The notes beneath the pieces are model-generated. The model was not told the origin of the DNA and made no database searches. It worked only from the letters and a program-made list of their open reading frames with translations. 35,960 nt of DNA from contig CAIWCL010000340.1 of assembly GCA_903911205.1 (NCBI GenBank), positions 1-35,960 on the forward strand, read 5' to 3'. Shown here in pieces: positions 22,732-31,536 of this stretch. Numbering within the stretch: the first letter of the stretch is position 1; each line of letters opens with the position of its first letter. The translations under genes were made by a program, and so were the position numbers. This DNA is from an uncultured bacterium. GTDB lineage: Bacteria > Planctomycetota > Phycisphaerae > Phycisphaerales > SM1A02.

Positions 22732-23121
22732 TCAGCGAGCGCGCGCCAAGGCAGGGGTGGCGGCTGCGGTTGGTGCCGTTGCTGCGACCTGCGCGCTGTT
22801 CGCGCGAAGTGCGTCGGTCAATGGAGAGAAGGCGTTGTGCGCGGCACCGATGGCTTCCGGAGTGGAGCGAGCGATCGCGAGCAATGACGTCGTGGGCAGC
22901 GCCGAGACGAGTGCCGGGTCGCGCGCCACGAGGATTTGGAGCAACACCTCGTTGGTGATGTCGGCCTCGGTGCGGCTGTCCGAAATCTGCACGCGATTTC
23001 CGCGCCGGATGATGGCGAGAACTTCGTCGTGGGTCAGGTGCGTCGAACGACTGGTGTCGTAAAGGCGCCGATTCGGATACTTCCGGATGCGAATGACGTC
23101 GGAGGCGGCGGTTTGAATCAT
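22732..23121 (-). CDS. PhaR-type polyhydroxyalkanoate regulator, DNA-binding domain protein
   Basis: The 129-residue product contains IRIRKYPNRRLYDTSRSTHL followed by LTHDEVLAIIRRGNRVQI and EADITNEVLLQIL. This is the N-terminal DNA-binding domain of PHA accumulation regulators, which sense polyhydroxyalkanoate and control phasin genes. Only this domain is present; the rest is an Ala-rich tail of about 60 residues. No PHA synthase or phasin gene is in the window, so the target is unknown. The frame is open upstream, but ATG 23121 sits just before the domain. There is no clear SD or TANNNT. Confidence 0.85.
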   Translation of the reverse strand: MIQTAASDVIRIRKYPNRRLYDTSRSTHLTHDEVLAIIRRGNRVQISDSRTEADITNEVLLQILVARDPALVSALPTTSLLAIARSTPEAIGAAHNAFSPLTDALRANSAQVAATAPTAAATPALARAR

Positions 23122-23227
23122 GGCTCGCTGCGTTCGCCATCGCGCCCTGCCGGATTCGCCGCGCGGCGAGATTGGTTGGTAGTCCGCAGTTGCGAGCGCA
23201 AAACAGTCGATGGCCTGTCGGTTTGGG

Positions 23228-24340
23228 TCAGCGAACACAGCCATAGAGCAGGAAATCCGCCTGCTTCTGGGCGGTCTTGAAGCGACAGGACCGAAGGAAC
23301 GTGCCCTTGGGAAGCGCGACATCGGTGAAACGGACTTTCGCGAGGAGCGCCTCACCATCCGAAGTCTGGGAGAGGAGTTCGACCTTGAATGCGGGATCAA
23401 GACTCTCGACCCCGGTGAGGCGCTGCGTGCCCATGTTCTTGATCTGAACCTCGACTTCCGTGGAGCCTTGCGGCTTCAAAATCCCGACGTTCTCCCGAAA
23501 CTCGGCAAACGACAGCGCAGGACTGATGCGAGTCGTTTCGTGTCGCACTCGGAGATCGACGAGCGGCGACTTCGGGTGATCCGTTTCAACGATGAGATAG
23601 GGCGGCACGGGGCGACTGCCGAGTTGCGTGAAGTCGTACGAGACAACGTGGCGCACCGCAGGCGTCATCGGGCTCCCATCCGCATGCTTCGCAGGTGCTC
23701 CATCCACGGTCAGCACCATGAAGGGTTGATTGTCCCGTGCAATCAGCTCGAAAAACCCCTTCATGCGTTCGGGCGCGAGGGCATCAATGAACGGTGGATT
23801 CGCACGAACTTGGTAGGCGGTCTCGGCGACAAGTTCGACGGAGAGCAACTGATCCAATCCTTCGAAGACCAAGTTGATCTTTGCGCTGCGCTTTCCCACC
23901 GAACTCGCCGTTTTCATCGACATGGGCATCTCGATGAAACCCTTGGCAGGAATCACTTTCCCCGTCATATCCACGGTCGTGCACGTGCAACTTGGTTTCG
24001 CGAGTTTGATCTTGACGGGTTGATCGAGTGGATTGACGAGTTTGATCGTCGCCGAAACGGTCGTTCCTGGTTCGATCAGTCCGAAGTCAACGCCGGGCGG
24101 ATCGGCGAGAATTGGGCCGGAACTCGGGGCTTGCTGCGCGGAAGCAGGGCGTGTGGTTGGAGATGCTTGCGCGCTTGGTTGGTGCAAAGCAGAGATCGTG
24201 GCCTCTGCCGAGATCGCATGACGATCGCCTTCGGCGCGTGCAGCGGAGTCGAGCGAAACGGCGCTCGTGAGAGCGAAGCATGTTGCGAGGCAGGCGTGAA
24301 GCGTGGAAGAGCGGCGACGGCAGGAGGAAGCGATGGCCAT
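23228..24340 (-). CDS. Exported DUF1573 domain protein
   Basis: The 370-residue product has a basic start and signal peptide (about 1-36), then an Ala/Ser/Pro/Thr linker. A DUF1573 domain (about 84-175) includes VDFGLIEPGTTVSATIKLVN and a CTC pair (Cys118, Cys120). DUF1573 is an immunoglobulin-like fold common in planctomycetes and Bacteroidetes, of unknown role. A second beta-rich region follows with EVQIKNMGTQRLTGVESLD near the end. The frame continues far upstream, but those residues lie over the divergent oxidoreductase gene. ATG 24340 has TATCAT seven bases before it and begins the signal peptide. Confidence 0.82.
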   Translation of the reverse strand: MAIASSCRRRSSTLHACLATCFALTSAVSLDSAARAEGDRHAISAEATISALHQPSAQASPTTRPASAQQAPSSGPILADPPGVDFGLIEPGTTVSATIKLVNPLDQPVKIKLAKPSCTCTTVDMTGKVIPAKGFIEMPMSMKTASSVGKRSAKINLVFEGLDQLLSVELVAETAYQVRANPPFIDALAPERMKGFFELIARDNQPFMVLTVDGAPAKHADGSPMTPAVRHVVSYDFTQLGSRPVPPYLIVETDHPKSPLVDLRVRHETTRISPALSFAEFRENVGILKPQGSTEVEVQIKNMGTQRLTGVESLDPAFKVELLSQTSDGEALLAKVRFTDVALPKGTFLRSCRFKTAQKQADFLLYGCVR

Positions 24341-24347
24341 GGGGAGG

Positions 24348-24353
24348 ATGATA
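24348..24353 (-). promoter_or_regulatory. Probable -10 element of the DUF1573 gene
   Basis: The minus strand reads TATCAT, five of six matches to TATAAT, ending seven bases before the ATG at 24340. No SD is present. Confidence 0.45.
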
Positions 24354-24383
24354 CGGACGCCTTCCGGTGGCGCTGCGATTCCG

Positions 24384-24389
24384 TACACT
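24384..24389 (+). promoter_or_regulatory. Probable -10 element of the MDR oxidoreductase gene
   Basis: TACACT ends eight bases before the ATG at 24398, with no SD. The identical hexamer precedes tatC. It stands 30 bases from the divergent DUF1573 promoter. Confidence 0.45.
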
Positions 24390-24397
24390 CGGCGCGT

Positions 24398-25435
24398 ATG
24401 CGCGCAATCGTGATTCAAAAACAAGGTGCTCCAGTTCTCCCTCATGTCGCGTTTGTGGGCGACTTTCCTGAACCGAACGTCGGTCCGGGGCAAGTCGTTG
24501 TCAAAACGGAGGCAGCCGCGCTGAATCACCTTGATCTTTGGGTTGGCCGCGGCTTGCCGGGAATCGACATCCGCTATCCCGCGATTTCCGGATCGGATGG
24601 CGCTGGGCTGATCGAATCTGTCGGAGCGGGAGTTGATCCTGCGTGGGTGGGCAAGCGAGTCCTCCTCAACGCGGCGGTGCCGAAGCCCGATCCGCTCCGT
24701 CCGAGCATGCGACCGGCGGCGGCGGACATTTTCATGATCGGCGAGCATGGACCGGGCTGCTTGGCGGAGCGCTTTGTCGCTCCCATCGAGAATCTCCTTG
24801 AGATCGGTGACGCAGATCCTGTCGAGGCCGCCGCGTTTGGCCTGACACACCTCACTGCGTGGCGGATGATGGTCACCCAAGCGGGCCTTCGCTCGGGAAT
24901 GCTCGTGCTGATTACCGGTATTGGTGGGGGCGTCGCGCTTGCTGCGCTCGCCATTGCGCGGCACTTTGGCTGCGAAACGATCGTGACAAGCCGCCATCAA
25001 TGGAAACTCGATCGCGCGAAAGCGCTCGGTGCATCGCACACGGTCCTCGACGCGGGACAAGATTGGTCGAAAGAGATTCGGCAACTCACCGGTCGCCGGG
25101 GTGTCGATCTTTGCGTCGACAGCATCGGGAAAGCCGTGCACGGATCATGTATCAAGAGCCTCGCCCGCGGCGGGACCTTCGCCACGTGTGGCGCAACAAC
25201 CGGACCGGACGCGACGACCGATCTCACGCGTATCTTCTGGAATCAACTGCGACTTGTTGGCTCGACGATGGGCGATATGCGCGAGTTTCGGGAGGTCGTT
25301 TCGCTCTTCCGAAGCGGTGCCATTCGTCCCGTGATCGACGAAGTGTTTGCGCCGTCCTCGGGCACGTCCGCATTTGCGCGGCTTGAGGCTGGGGAGCAGT
25401 TCGGAAAGCTGGTTGTGGACTGGCGACGAAGTTGA
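24398..25435 (+). CDS. Zinc-independent MDR family oxidoreductase (quinone-oxidoreductase-like)
   Basis: The 345-residue product has the medium-chain dehydrogenase/reductase layout: a GroES-like N-terminal half (MRAIVIQKQG to about 140) and a Rossmann NAD(P)H domain starting at VLITGIGGGVALAALAIARH (170-189). AALNHLDLWVGRG replaces the catalytic-zinc Cys region, SGSDGAG replaces the GHE zinc motif, and no structural-zinc Cys cluster is present. It is therefore closer to quinone reductases than to zinc alcohol dehydrogenases. The substrate is unknown. Open frame upstream to 23210 lies opposite the DUF1573 gene and is not coding. Confidence 0.88.
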   Translation: MRAIVIQKQGAPVLPHVAFVGDFPEPNVGPGQVVVKTEAAALNHLDLWVGRGLPGIDIRYPAISGSDGAGLIESVGAGVDPAWVGKRVLLNAAVPKPDPLRPSMRPAAADIFMIGEHGPGCLAERFVAPIENLLEIGDADPVEAAAFGLTHLTAWRMMVTQAGLRSGMLVLITGIGGGVALAALAIARHFGCETIVTSRHQWKLDRAKALGASHTVLDAGQDWSKEIRQLTGRRGVDLCVDSIGKAVHGSCIKSLARGGTFATCGATTGPDATTDLTRIFWNQLRLVGSTMGDMREFREVVSLFRSGAIRPVIDEVFAPSSGTSAFARLEAGEQFGKLVVDWRRS

Positions 25436-25492
25436 GTCGTGCAGTTTTACGGAACTTTCGCCGTAGAAAGTGAATCGACTGGCCTCTGTGCT

Positions 25493-25498
25493 TATACT
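25493..25498 (+). promoter_or_regulatory. Probable -10 element of clpS
   Basis: TATACT matches five of six bases of the -10 consensus and lies 64 bases before the clpS ATG. No clear -35 is seen. Confidence 0.4.
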
Positions 25499-25562
25499 CC
25501 CTGCCACCCGTGTCTCTTTGAGGCACTCTCCGGATTGTGCGCTGCCAGACGAGTCAAATGCG

Positions 25563-25862
25563 ATGAGCCAAGCGAGCACTCCCCTCCCTACCCGTCCGAC
25601 TCCCGCGCCCCTCAAGCCCACGGAGAAGCTTCCGCTTTGGAACGTCCTTCTTCACAACGATGAGGTCAACGAGATGGGATTTGTCGTTGAGTCGTTGTGT
25701 CGCTTTGCGCGACTCAGCGTGCCGACGGCAACGCGTTGCACGATGGAAGCACACAAGAAGGGGCTCTCTTTGGTACTCGCGACGCATCGCGAGCACGCGG
25801 AACTCGTCGCGGAGCAACTCACATCGCTTCGCTTGACGGTCACGATTGAGCCTGGGAACTGA
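25563..25862 (+). CDS. clpS: ATP-dependent Clp protease adaptor ClpS
   Basis: ClpS recognises N-degron substrates and hands them to the Clp unfoldase. The 99-residue product has a disordered Pro/Thr start of about 22 residues, then PLWNVLLHNDEVNEMGFVVE. The N-D pair of the N-degron pocket is kept (Asn32, Asp33), followed by Glu34 where many homologues have Asp. EAHKKG holds the conserved pocket His64. The usual YTPMEFV reads VNEMGFV, which may alter substrate preference. ATG 25563 gives the family length; the frame is open to 25470. No clpA lies nearby. Confidence 0.9.
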   Translation: MSQASTPLPTRPTPAPLKPTEKLPLWNVLLHNDEVNEMGFVVESLCRFARLSVPTATRCTMEAHKKGLSLVLATHREHAELVAEQLTSLRLTVTIEPGN

Positions 25863-26075
25863 GTTTCCCCCGTCGAATCCCGGCGCCGCGAGGGTTGACT
25901 ACTCGTTCGATTCGCTGTTGTCGTTTTGCGGCTGTGGATTCAGTTTGGGCAGGTTCGCCCAACAAGGCTTGACCCCAGCAAGGACTCGATCTCGAGAACA
26001 CGGTTTCTGACTCGGCTGGAGACGGAGTTCTTGCGTTCTCGCGAGCGTCGTCCTGAGGTAAGCAGCGGCGCACTG

Positions 26076-26093
26076 GGCCGCGCAGAAGCGGCC
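26076..26093 (+). terminator. Possible terminator hairpin downstream of clpS
   Basis: GGCCGC (26076-26081) pairs with GCGGCC (26088-26093) over a six-base loop. A T-rich stretch including TTTTT begins only some 12 bases later, so strength is uncertain. Confidence 0.3.
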
Positions 26094-26113
26094 TCTTCTC
26101 GCTGCTTTTTCGT

Positions 26114-26212
26114 GCTGCTTCGTGAGCCTCTGCGCTGCTTCGTGAGTCTTTGCGCTGCTTCCTCGAGATTCGCGCCGCGTCCTGAGGTTTGCGCGGATTC
26201 TTGAGGTCTGCT
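26114..26212. repeat. Degenerate 20-bp tandem repeat
   Basis: Five consecutive units of 19-20 bases occur. The first two (starting at 26114 and 26134) read GCTGCTTCGTGAG followed by CCTCTGC or TCTTTGC. The later three diverge but keep a TCNTGAG or TCGAG core. A 20-base period breaks any reading frame, so the array is probably not coding. Confidence 0.75.
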
Positions 26213-26467
26213 GCTTCTTTTGACACGTTTGTGGTTGGGTTCGACGCGAGCATTTTGCGCGGAAGGGGCGTCTCAGCCCGAGATGTGGCCTCGCGCTCAG
26301 CCGTTCCTGCAAAGGGCGACTATTTCCAGCAAACCGCGACGGAATGTGGCTCTCCTAGCCCAGTGAGTTCTCGGACTGCTCAAGTCACGATTCCGTGGAG
26401 GTCGCGACGATTCCGCAACCGCGATGAAAGTGGTGAGCGGAATTCTCATTTCCCTCGAAGATTCTGT

Positions 26468-26495
26468 TTGGATCATCCGATCACGGAACTAGATT
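26468..26495 (+). promoter_or_regulatory. Candidate promoter of the secreted dockerin protein
   Basis: TTGGAT (26468-26473) and TAGATT (26490-26495) are 16 bases apart. This would give a leader of about 160 bases with a small hairpin and a strong SD, unlike the leaderless units elsewhere. Confidence 0.35.
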
Positions 26496-26664
26496 GGAAA
26501 GTCGCGCCGTCATCGCGCGCTGTGTTTCTGCACAGCGTTCGACCAAGACGCGAAGAGTGACGAACCCGTCCGTTTCGGTGTTCGTCCGGTGAGTCCCGAC
26601 GTGGCAGTGCGCTGCGTCCCAACAGTCGAGGCCCGGAGTTCGGGCTATTTCAAGGAGCGATGCG

Positions 26665-29163
26665 ATGAAGAATACGTACGGAACGAGCCTGCTCGTTGCC
26701 ACCGTCCTCGCGACGGGTGGTTTCACGACGCTGGCGATGGCCCAGGACGAGTGTTCGACCGCTGTTTCCGCCGTGATCGGCGCGAACGCGTTCAACACGA
26801 GCAGCGCAACGACGAGCCCTCAAGCCGTCAGCGATGCACAGTGCACCGGCACCTACCTCTCGTGGGGCACCGCGAACAAGGACGTTTGGTTCTCGTGGAC
26901 CGCGGCTGAAGACGGTCTCGCGACCTTCTCGACCTGCCAGACCGGCTCGTTCGACACCTCGATGGTGATCTACACCGGCCCATGCGGCGCTCTCGCCCAG
27001 GTCGCTTGCAACGGCGACGCCACGGCGGACGCTGGTTGCCAGCAGTACTTCTCGGCCGTGAAGGATTTCGCGGTCACGGGTGGTACGACCTATTACATCC
27101 GCATCGGTGGTTATGACGATGGCACCGCAGTCGCTTCGGGCGCTGGTAGCCTGGGTATCAGCTTCACCGCGGTTGCTGCTGGTTGCGCGGGCTCGACTGG
27201 CCCCTGCGGCTCAGCCCACGCGGGAACCGGCTGCAGCGATGCGGTCTGCTGCTCGGCAGTCTGCGCGATCAACGATTCGTGCTGCTCGATCCAGTGGGAC
27301 GCTGACTGCGTCGCCATCGCGGTCGATGCGTGCGGTATCTACCTCTGCACCCCAGTTGCGGGCGCTCCGGCCAACGACTGCGCTGCGAACGCAACCGTGA
27401 TTTCGGGCACCACCAACAGCCAGTTCAACTTCAACACCGCCACCGCGACGACCGACGGTCCGGATCACCCCGGCGCCAACTGCAACTCGGGTAGCGACAT
27501 CTTCGACCAGGACATCTGGTACAAGGTGACCCCGGCTTTCAACGGCGATTTCGTTGCCTCGACCTGCGGTACGGTCAACTACGACAACAAGCTCGCGATC
27601 TATGACCTCGGTACGGATCCGGCTTCGTTTGACTACAACAACCTCGCAGACGCTCTGCTCGCCTGCAACGACGACGGCGCATCCGGCGCATGCAACACAA
27701 CCACCGGTACGACCTACGCGTCGGAACTCCCGGTCGCTGTCGTTGCTGGTCGCACGTACCTCGTCCGCATGGGCTCGTTCGCCACTGGCGAAACGGGTTC
27801 CGGCACGATCCGCTTCACCGTTCCAGTGGCTTGCGCGCTTGACGCCGCAACCGCTTCGGAAGTCGAGACCTGCGGTTCGGCCACGAACAACGGCTGCAAC
27901 GCCGCTGGTGAGTTCGGCTCGATCGCAGTCGGCGCCACCGTGGGCGGCACCTTCTGGGCCGACGCCGACACGCGCGACACCGACTTCTATCAGTTCTTCC
28001 TCACCGAGCCGGCGCAAGTCACGCTCGATGCGAAGTCGGCCAGCTTGACGACCGTCCTCATCCTCAAGGGTGACCTCACCGTTGCGGATTGCGCGGGCAT
28101 TCAGGTCATCACTGCTGGTAGCGGTTCGTGCCCGAACTCGGCCACCTACTGCCTCGGCGCGGGTACCTACTACGCGTTCGTCGCTCCGGCTGCCTTCACG
28201 GGTATCCCCTGCGGAACCGGCGTCCAGAACAACTACTCGCTCAAGCTCTCGGCCACCCCGGCGACCTGCCCGCTCCTCATCTCGGGCGGTTGGGACGGCA
28301 CCGCGGTTCAGCCTGGCGTTTGCGATAACCCGGGTCCGGACACTGTTGTCACCAGCACCGCAGCTCCAGGCGGCGGTCTCGTGGCCTGCGCCGTGAACCC
28401 AGCGTTCCCGAACTGCAGCGGTGGTGGTACGACCGTCAACTCGTTCGCCCGTTCGATCAACGCTGGCCTCGTTGCTGGCTCGATCTCGTGCATCGACATC
28501 GGCGTCTTCTCGGTTGCTCGTGATGTGAACGCCGCGAACACCGCGTGCGCCAGCTACATCAGCGACATCCCGCTCCCGGCGACCATCGGCATCTACGCCG
28601 ACCTCGACGGTGGCGCACCGCGCTTCAAGACCGCTGACGACGGCGTCGACGGCGGCGACCTCAAGGCGCTCGTCACTCGTGACGTCTTCATCAACGGTGG
28701 TGCATACAAGGCGACGTGGAACCTCGAAACCGAGGCCTGCGTTGAAGACTACGCCACCAAGAACATCGTCATCATCATGGACTGCCCAGACCTCTTCACC
28801 GGTACCGACACGGTTCCGGGCGCAAGCGGCTACGGCATCCGCGCTGGTGGTGGTACCGTCGCTGGCCAGGCCTCGAACACCTACGTTCGTCTGAGCTGCG
28901 CTGACGGCGCTGGTCAGTACGTCCTCGCCGAAACCGTCGGCGCGTCGTTCACGGCCCAGTGGATTGTCAACGTCAACGGCGACAACTCGGGTTGCGGCGC
29001 TGCCTGCCCGGGCGACTTCGACGGCGACGGCTTCATCACCGCTGCTGACCTCTCGACCCTCCTCGGTTCGTGGGGCGGCGCTGGTGGCGACATCGACGGC
29101 GACGGCACGACGACCGCGGCTGACCTCTCGGCCCTCCTCGGCGCGTGGGGTCCCTGCCAGTAA
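26665..29163 (+). CDS. Large secreted Cys-rich protein with C-terminal dockerin-like calcium loops
   Basis: The 832-residue product has a signal peptide (1-26, cut after AMA). Repeated beta-sandwich modules resemble bacterial pre-peptidase C-terminal domains (NKDVWFSWTAAEDG at about 71; DIWYKVTPAFNGDF at about 290; DTDFYQFFLTEPAQVTL near 445). A compact Cys-rich segment lies at 181-223. The end (781-832) has two calcium-loop repeats, DFDGDGFITAADL (784-796) and DIDGDGTTTAADL (809-821), each followed by a G-x-WG turn, and closes with GPCQ. Such paired loops are typical of C-terminal dockerin-like sorting or anchoring domains in planctomycetes. AAGGAG (26652-26657) is the strongest SD in the window, and a strong terminator follows, suggesting abundant expression. 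No enzyme motif is seen. Confidence 0.85.
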   Translation: MKNTYGTSLLVATVLATGGFTTLAMAQDECSTAVSAVIGANAFNTSSATTSPQAVSDAQCTGTYLSWGTANKDVWFSWTAAEDGLATFSTCQTGSFDTSMVIYTGPCGALAQVACNGDATADAGCQQYFSAVKDFAVTGGTTYYIRIGGYDDGTAVASGAGSLGISFTAVAAGCAGSTGPCGSAHAGTGCSDAVCCSAVCAINDSCCSIQWDADCVAIAVDACGIYLCTPVAGAPANDCAANATVISGTTNSQFNFNTATATTDGPDHPGANCNSGSDIFDQDIWYKVTPAFNGDFVASTCGTVNYDNKLAIYDLGTDPASFDYNNLADALLACNDDGASGACNTTTGTTYASELPVAVVAGRTYLVRMGSFATGETGSGTIRFTVPVACALDAATASEVETCGSATNNGCNAAGEFGSIAVGATVGGTFWADADTRDTDFYQFFLTEPAQVTLDAKSASLTTVLILKGDLTVADCAGIQVITAGSGSCPNSATYCLGAGTYYAFVAPAAFTGIPCGTGVQNNYSLKLSATPATCPLLISGGWDGTAVQPGVCDNPGPDTVVTSTAAPGGGLVACAVNPAFPNCSGGGTTVNSFARSINAGLVAGSISCIDIGVFSVARDVNAANTACASYISDIPLPATIGIYADLDGGAPRFKTADDGVDGGDLKALVTRDVFINGGAYKATWNLETEACVEDYATKNIVIIMDCPDLFTGTDTVPGASGYGIRAGGGTVAGQASNTYVRLSCADGAGQYVLAETVGASFTAQWIVNVNGDNSGCGAACPGDFDGDGFITAADLSTLLGSWGGAGGDIDGDGTTTAADLSALLGAWGPCQ

Positions 29164-29217
29164 TCACCTGAATGTTGGGTCAAGCTTCGGCTGAACCCAG
29201 CACTCGATGAGAACATC

Positions 29218-29254
29218 ACACACCCCCGGCTTCGGCCGGGGGTGTGTCTTTTTT
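29218..29254 (+). terminator. Strong intrinsic terminator of the secreted protein gene
   Basis: A perfect 13-bp stem (29218-29230 with 29235-29247) with a TTCG tetraloop is followed by C and six T. A second, imperfect TTCG hairpin (29176-29199) lies just upstream. Confidence 0.95.
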
Positions 29255-29378
29255 GCGTGATGCAGTGAGGGGCGTGCGTTCCGTTGTGTTTTTGTGCAAC
29301 TTGGCAACCGTGCGGTCGTCATTCGGAATACGCTCGCCCCTCGCGGCATTCGCCGCGCTAGAACGGAGCAGCGACCTC

Positions 29379-30743
29379 GTGCGGACTTTCTTGATTGTGA
29401 TGGCGGTTCTCCTCGGAGTCGGCGTTGTCGGCCTCGTCGTTGCAGGACCGTCGGCGTTGGAGATGATGCCTTCATTCGGTGCAGGCGAAGACGCGCTCGA
29501 GGTGCGCGTTGCCAAAGTCGAAAGCCGCGAACTCCTCGAGACCGTTTCGGCGCCAGGGGAACTCGATCCGGAAGTCAAAGTCGATGTCTCTGCAGAAGTG
29601 AGCGCGCGGATTCTCGAGCTCCCTTTTCGCGAAGGCGCGACCGTGCGCAAGGGTGAACTTGTCGTCAAACTCGATGACCGCGATTTGCAGGCGTCGTTGC
29701 AAGCACAGATGGCGCGCCGTGACGGCGAACGCTTTCGCCTGCGCAGCGAACAAGAACGGCTCGCCGGCCCCAATTCCCAACTCGCCAACGCTCGTGCGAC
29801 GCTCGAACGACAGCAGACGTTGTTCAAGACCGGCGACGTGAGTCGAGCCACACTCGACGATGCGATCGCACGTGTTCGCGATCTCGAGGCACAAATCGCT
29901 TCGGCACGCGAAGGGCTGTCGGTGATCGAGGCTTCGCTTGTCGCCGCAGAAGCAGACATCGAGCGGGCGCGCGAACTCCTGAAGAAGACGACGATTTTCG
30001 CGCCGATCGATGGGCAAATCACCGAGTTGAATGCCGAAGCGGGCGAACTCGTCGTCGTCGGCACCATGAACAACGCCGGGACGAAGATTCTCACGATCGC
30101 CGACCTCGGATCGGTGCGTTTGAAGGCAAAAGTCGCGGAGAGTGACGTCGCGCGCGTCGCGGCCGGACAAGAGGCAACGGTGCGCGTCAACGCCTACCGC
30201 AATCGTGATTTCAAGGGTTCGGTCGAGCGAGTGGCGCTTGCGCGCGGTACCGAGCAGTCGTTTGGGTCGAGCGCGGGTGGCGCGGGGAGCGGCACCGGTG
30301 GTTGGTTCAAATGCGAGGTCAAGCTCGATCTTGCGGATGGTGAAACGCTTCTCTCGGGACTTGCCGCGAACGTCGACATCGTCGTTGCGCGGACCGAAGG
30401 CTTGTTGATCCCGAGCCAAGCGTTGATGGAGAAGAAACTCGACGATCTTCCGCCTGAGGTTTCCAATAGCCTGCTCGTCGATCAGGTGCGCAAGAAAGCG
30501 ACCTTCGTCTTCACCATGAAGGACGGCAAGGCCAACATGGTCATCGTGCGCACGGGTGCTTCCAATCTCTCGGACACGATGATTCTGGAGGGGCTCAACG
30601 ATGGTGATGTGGTGGTCACCGGTCCGTATCGCGTACTCGAGCGTTTGAAGGACGGCGACAAGGTGCGCGAGGAAGTCGCGAAGGACGCCTCGAAAGAAGA
30701 TGGCGCAAGCGAGTCTCGCGCAGCGGGGAAATCGGATGCCTGA
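29379..30743 (+). CDS. MacA/HlyD-type periplasmic adaptor of a tripartite exporter
   Basis: This membrane-fusion protein links an inner-membrane ABC transporter to an outer-membrane channel. The 454-residue product has one N-terminal helix (3-22) and a lipoyl-like half ([19 protein letters not shown], about 75-93). A coiled-coil hairpin of about 100 residues is rich in Glu/Arg/Ala. The second lipoyl half reads [20 protein letters not shown], and beta-barrel and proximal domains follow ([36 protein letters not shown]). I chose GTG 29379, ahead of the helix and ten bases after CGGAG. The frame is open to 29244, but that lies inside the terminator. Its stop overlaps the ATPase start by eight bases. 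Confidence 0.88.
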   Translation: MRTFLIVMAVLLGVGVVGLVVAGPSALEMMPSFGAGEDALEVRVAKVESRELLETVSAPGELDPEVKVDVSAEVSARILELPFREGATVRKGELVVKLDDRDLQASLQAQMARRDGERFRLRSEQERLAGPNSQLANARATLERQQTLFKTGDVSRATLDDAIARVRDLEAQIASAREGLSVIEASLVAAEADIERARELLKKTTIFAPIDGQITELNAEAGELVVVGTMNNAGTKILTIADLGSVRLKAKVAESDVARVAAGQEATVRVNAYRNRDFKGSVERVALARGTEQSFGSSAGGAGSGTGGWFKCEVKLDLADGETLLSGLAANVDIVVARTEGLLIPSQALMEKKLDDLPPEVSNSLLVDQVRKKATFVFTMKDGKANMVIVRTGASNLSDTMILEGLNDGDVVVTGPYRVLERLKDGDKVREEVAKDASKEDGASESRAAGKSDA

Positions 30744-31536
30744 TCCAGGCGCAACCGCCATCATTGAAGTTCGCGCGCTCACGAAGATCTATCGCGTTGG
30801 CGTCGAGACGATTCACGCGTTGCGCGGGCTTGATCTCTCCATCGCGCGCAATGAGATGGTCGCCATCATGGGTTCGTCGGGCTCTGGCAAGAGCACGCTG
30901 ATGAACATGCTCGGCTGCCTCGACCGACCGACGTCGGGTGCCTATCACCTCAACGGCCGCGACGTGAGCCGCATGAATGCGCGTGAACTCGCACATGTTC
31001 GCAACGAAGAAATCGGCTTCGTCTTCCAGAGTTTCGAGCTTCTGCCGCGGCAGACGGCCCTCGAGAACGTGGAGTTGCCGCTCGTCTACGCCCGAGGTGG
31101 CTGGCGTGGCCGACGGCAGCGCGCGCTCGCGGCGCTTGACCGCGTCGGACTGTCGAAGCGCGTGGATCACCGTCCGAATCAGTTGTCGGGCGGTCAGCGG
31201 CAACGTGTCGCCATTGCGCGCGCGATCCTCAACAACCCTTCGATTTTGCTCGCCGACGAACCCACGGGAAATCTCGACAGTCAAACGACGGTGGAGATTC
31301 TCGCGCTCTTCCGTCAGTTGCATGCAGAGGGACAGACGGTCGTGATTGTGACGCACGAAGATGAAGTCGCAGCGCACTGTCAGCGCGTCGTTCGCTTGCG
31401 TGACGGGCGCGTCTTGAGTGATTTGCCCATCGAGCAGGATACGGCTGGACGGCATCTCGCGACCGTGCGCGCGGCGGCCGCGAACGCTGATGTCGCTCCA
31501 AGCGCGCCGGCGCCAAGTGGGGGTGTCGCGTGCTGA
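30736..31536 (+). CDS. MacB/LolD-type ABC transporter ATPase
   Basis: This is the ATP-binding subunit that drives the MacB-like permease encoded next. The 266-residue product has Walker A GSSGSGKS (46-53), Q-loop Gln98 in VFQSFELLP, signature LSGGQRQR (150-157), Walker [13 protein letters not shown] (170-181) and switch His207. The pattern [10 protein letters not shown] is typical of the MacB/LolD/FtsE group. About 40 C-terminal Ala/Pro-rich residues follow the domain. ATG 30736 overlaps the adaptor gene, and the 3' end overlaps the permease start by seven bases. Confidence 0.94.
   Translation: MPDPGATAIIEVRALTKIYRVGVETIHALRGLDLSIARNEMVAIMGSSGSGKSTLMNMLGCLDRPTSGAYHLNGRDVSRMNARELAHVRNEEIGFVFQSFELLPRQTALENVELPLVYARGGWRGRRQRALAALDRVGLSKRVDHRPNQLSGGQRQRVAIARAILNNPSILLADEPTGNLDSQTTVEILALFRQLHAEGQTVVIVTHEDEVAAHCQRVVRLRDGRVLSDLPIEQDTAGRHLATVRAAAANADVAPSAPAPSGGVAC

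Larger units (their letters stand above)
25863..26664 (+). other. 800-base region without a convincing gene
   Basis: Several open frames exist on both strands, but none has a family motif, start signal or stable composition. The region holds a 6-bp hairpin, a 20-bp degenerate tandem repeat, and the promoter and leader of the next gene. GCCCG (26631-26635) and CGGGC (26641-26645) form a small hairpin just ahead of that gene's SD. Confidence 0.55.

Noticed and set aside
23210-24397. Long upstream extension of the MDR oxidoreductase frame
   Set aside because: It lies antisense to the DUF1573 and phaR-like region and has no dehydrogenase sequence; the family N-terminus MRAIVIQ begins at 24398.
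25840-26253. Minus-strand ORF of 137 codons (MLASNPTTNVSK start), rich in Lys/Arg/Ala, between clpS and the secreted protein
   Set aside because: It runs through a 20-base repeat that shifts frame each unit, has no SD or TANNNT start signal and no recognised motif. It could still be a fast-evolving protein, but support is too weak.
25899-26312. Second minus-strand ORF over the same stretch in another frame
   Set aside because: It has a TTG start without SD, overlaps the previous candidate in a different frame, and has no motif.
29244-29378. N-terminal extension of the MacA-like adaptor back to a GTG at 29244
   Set aside because: The extension starts inside the stem of the strong terminator; the signal-anchor helix begins right after GTG 29379.
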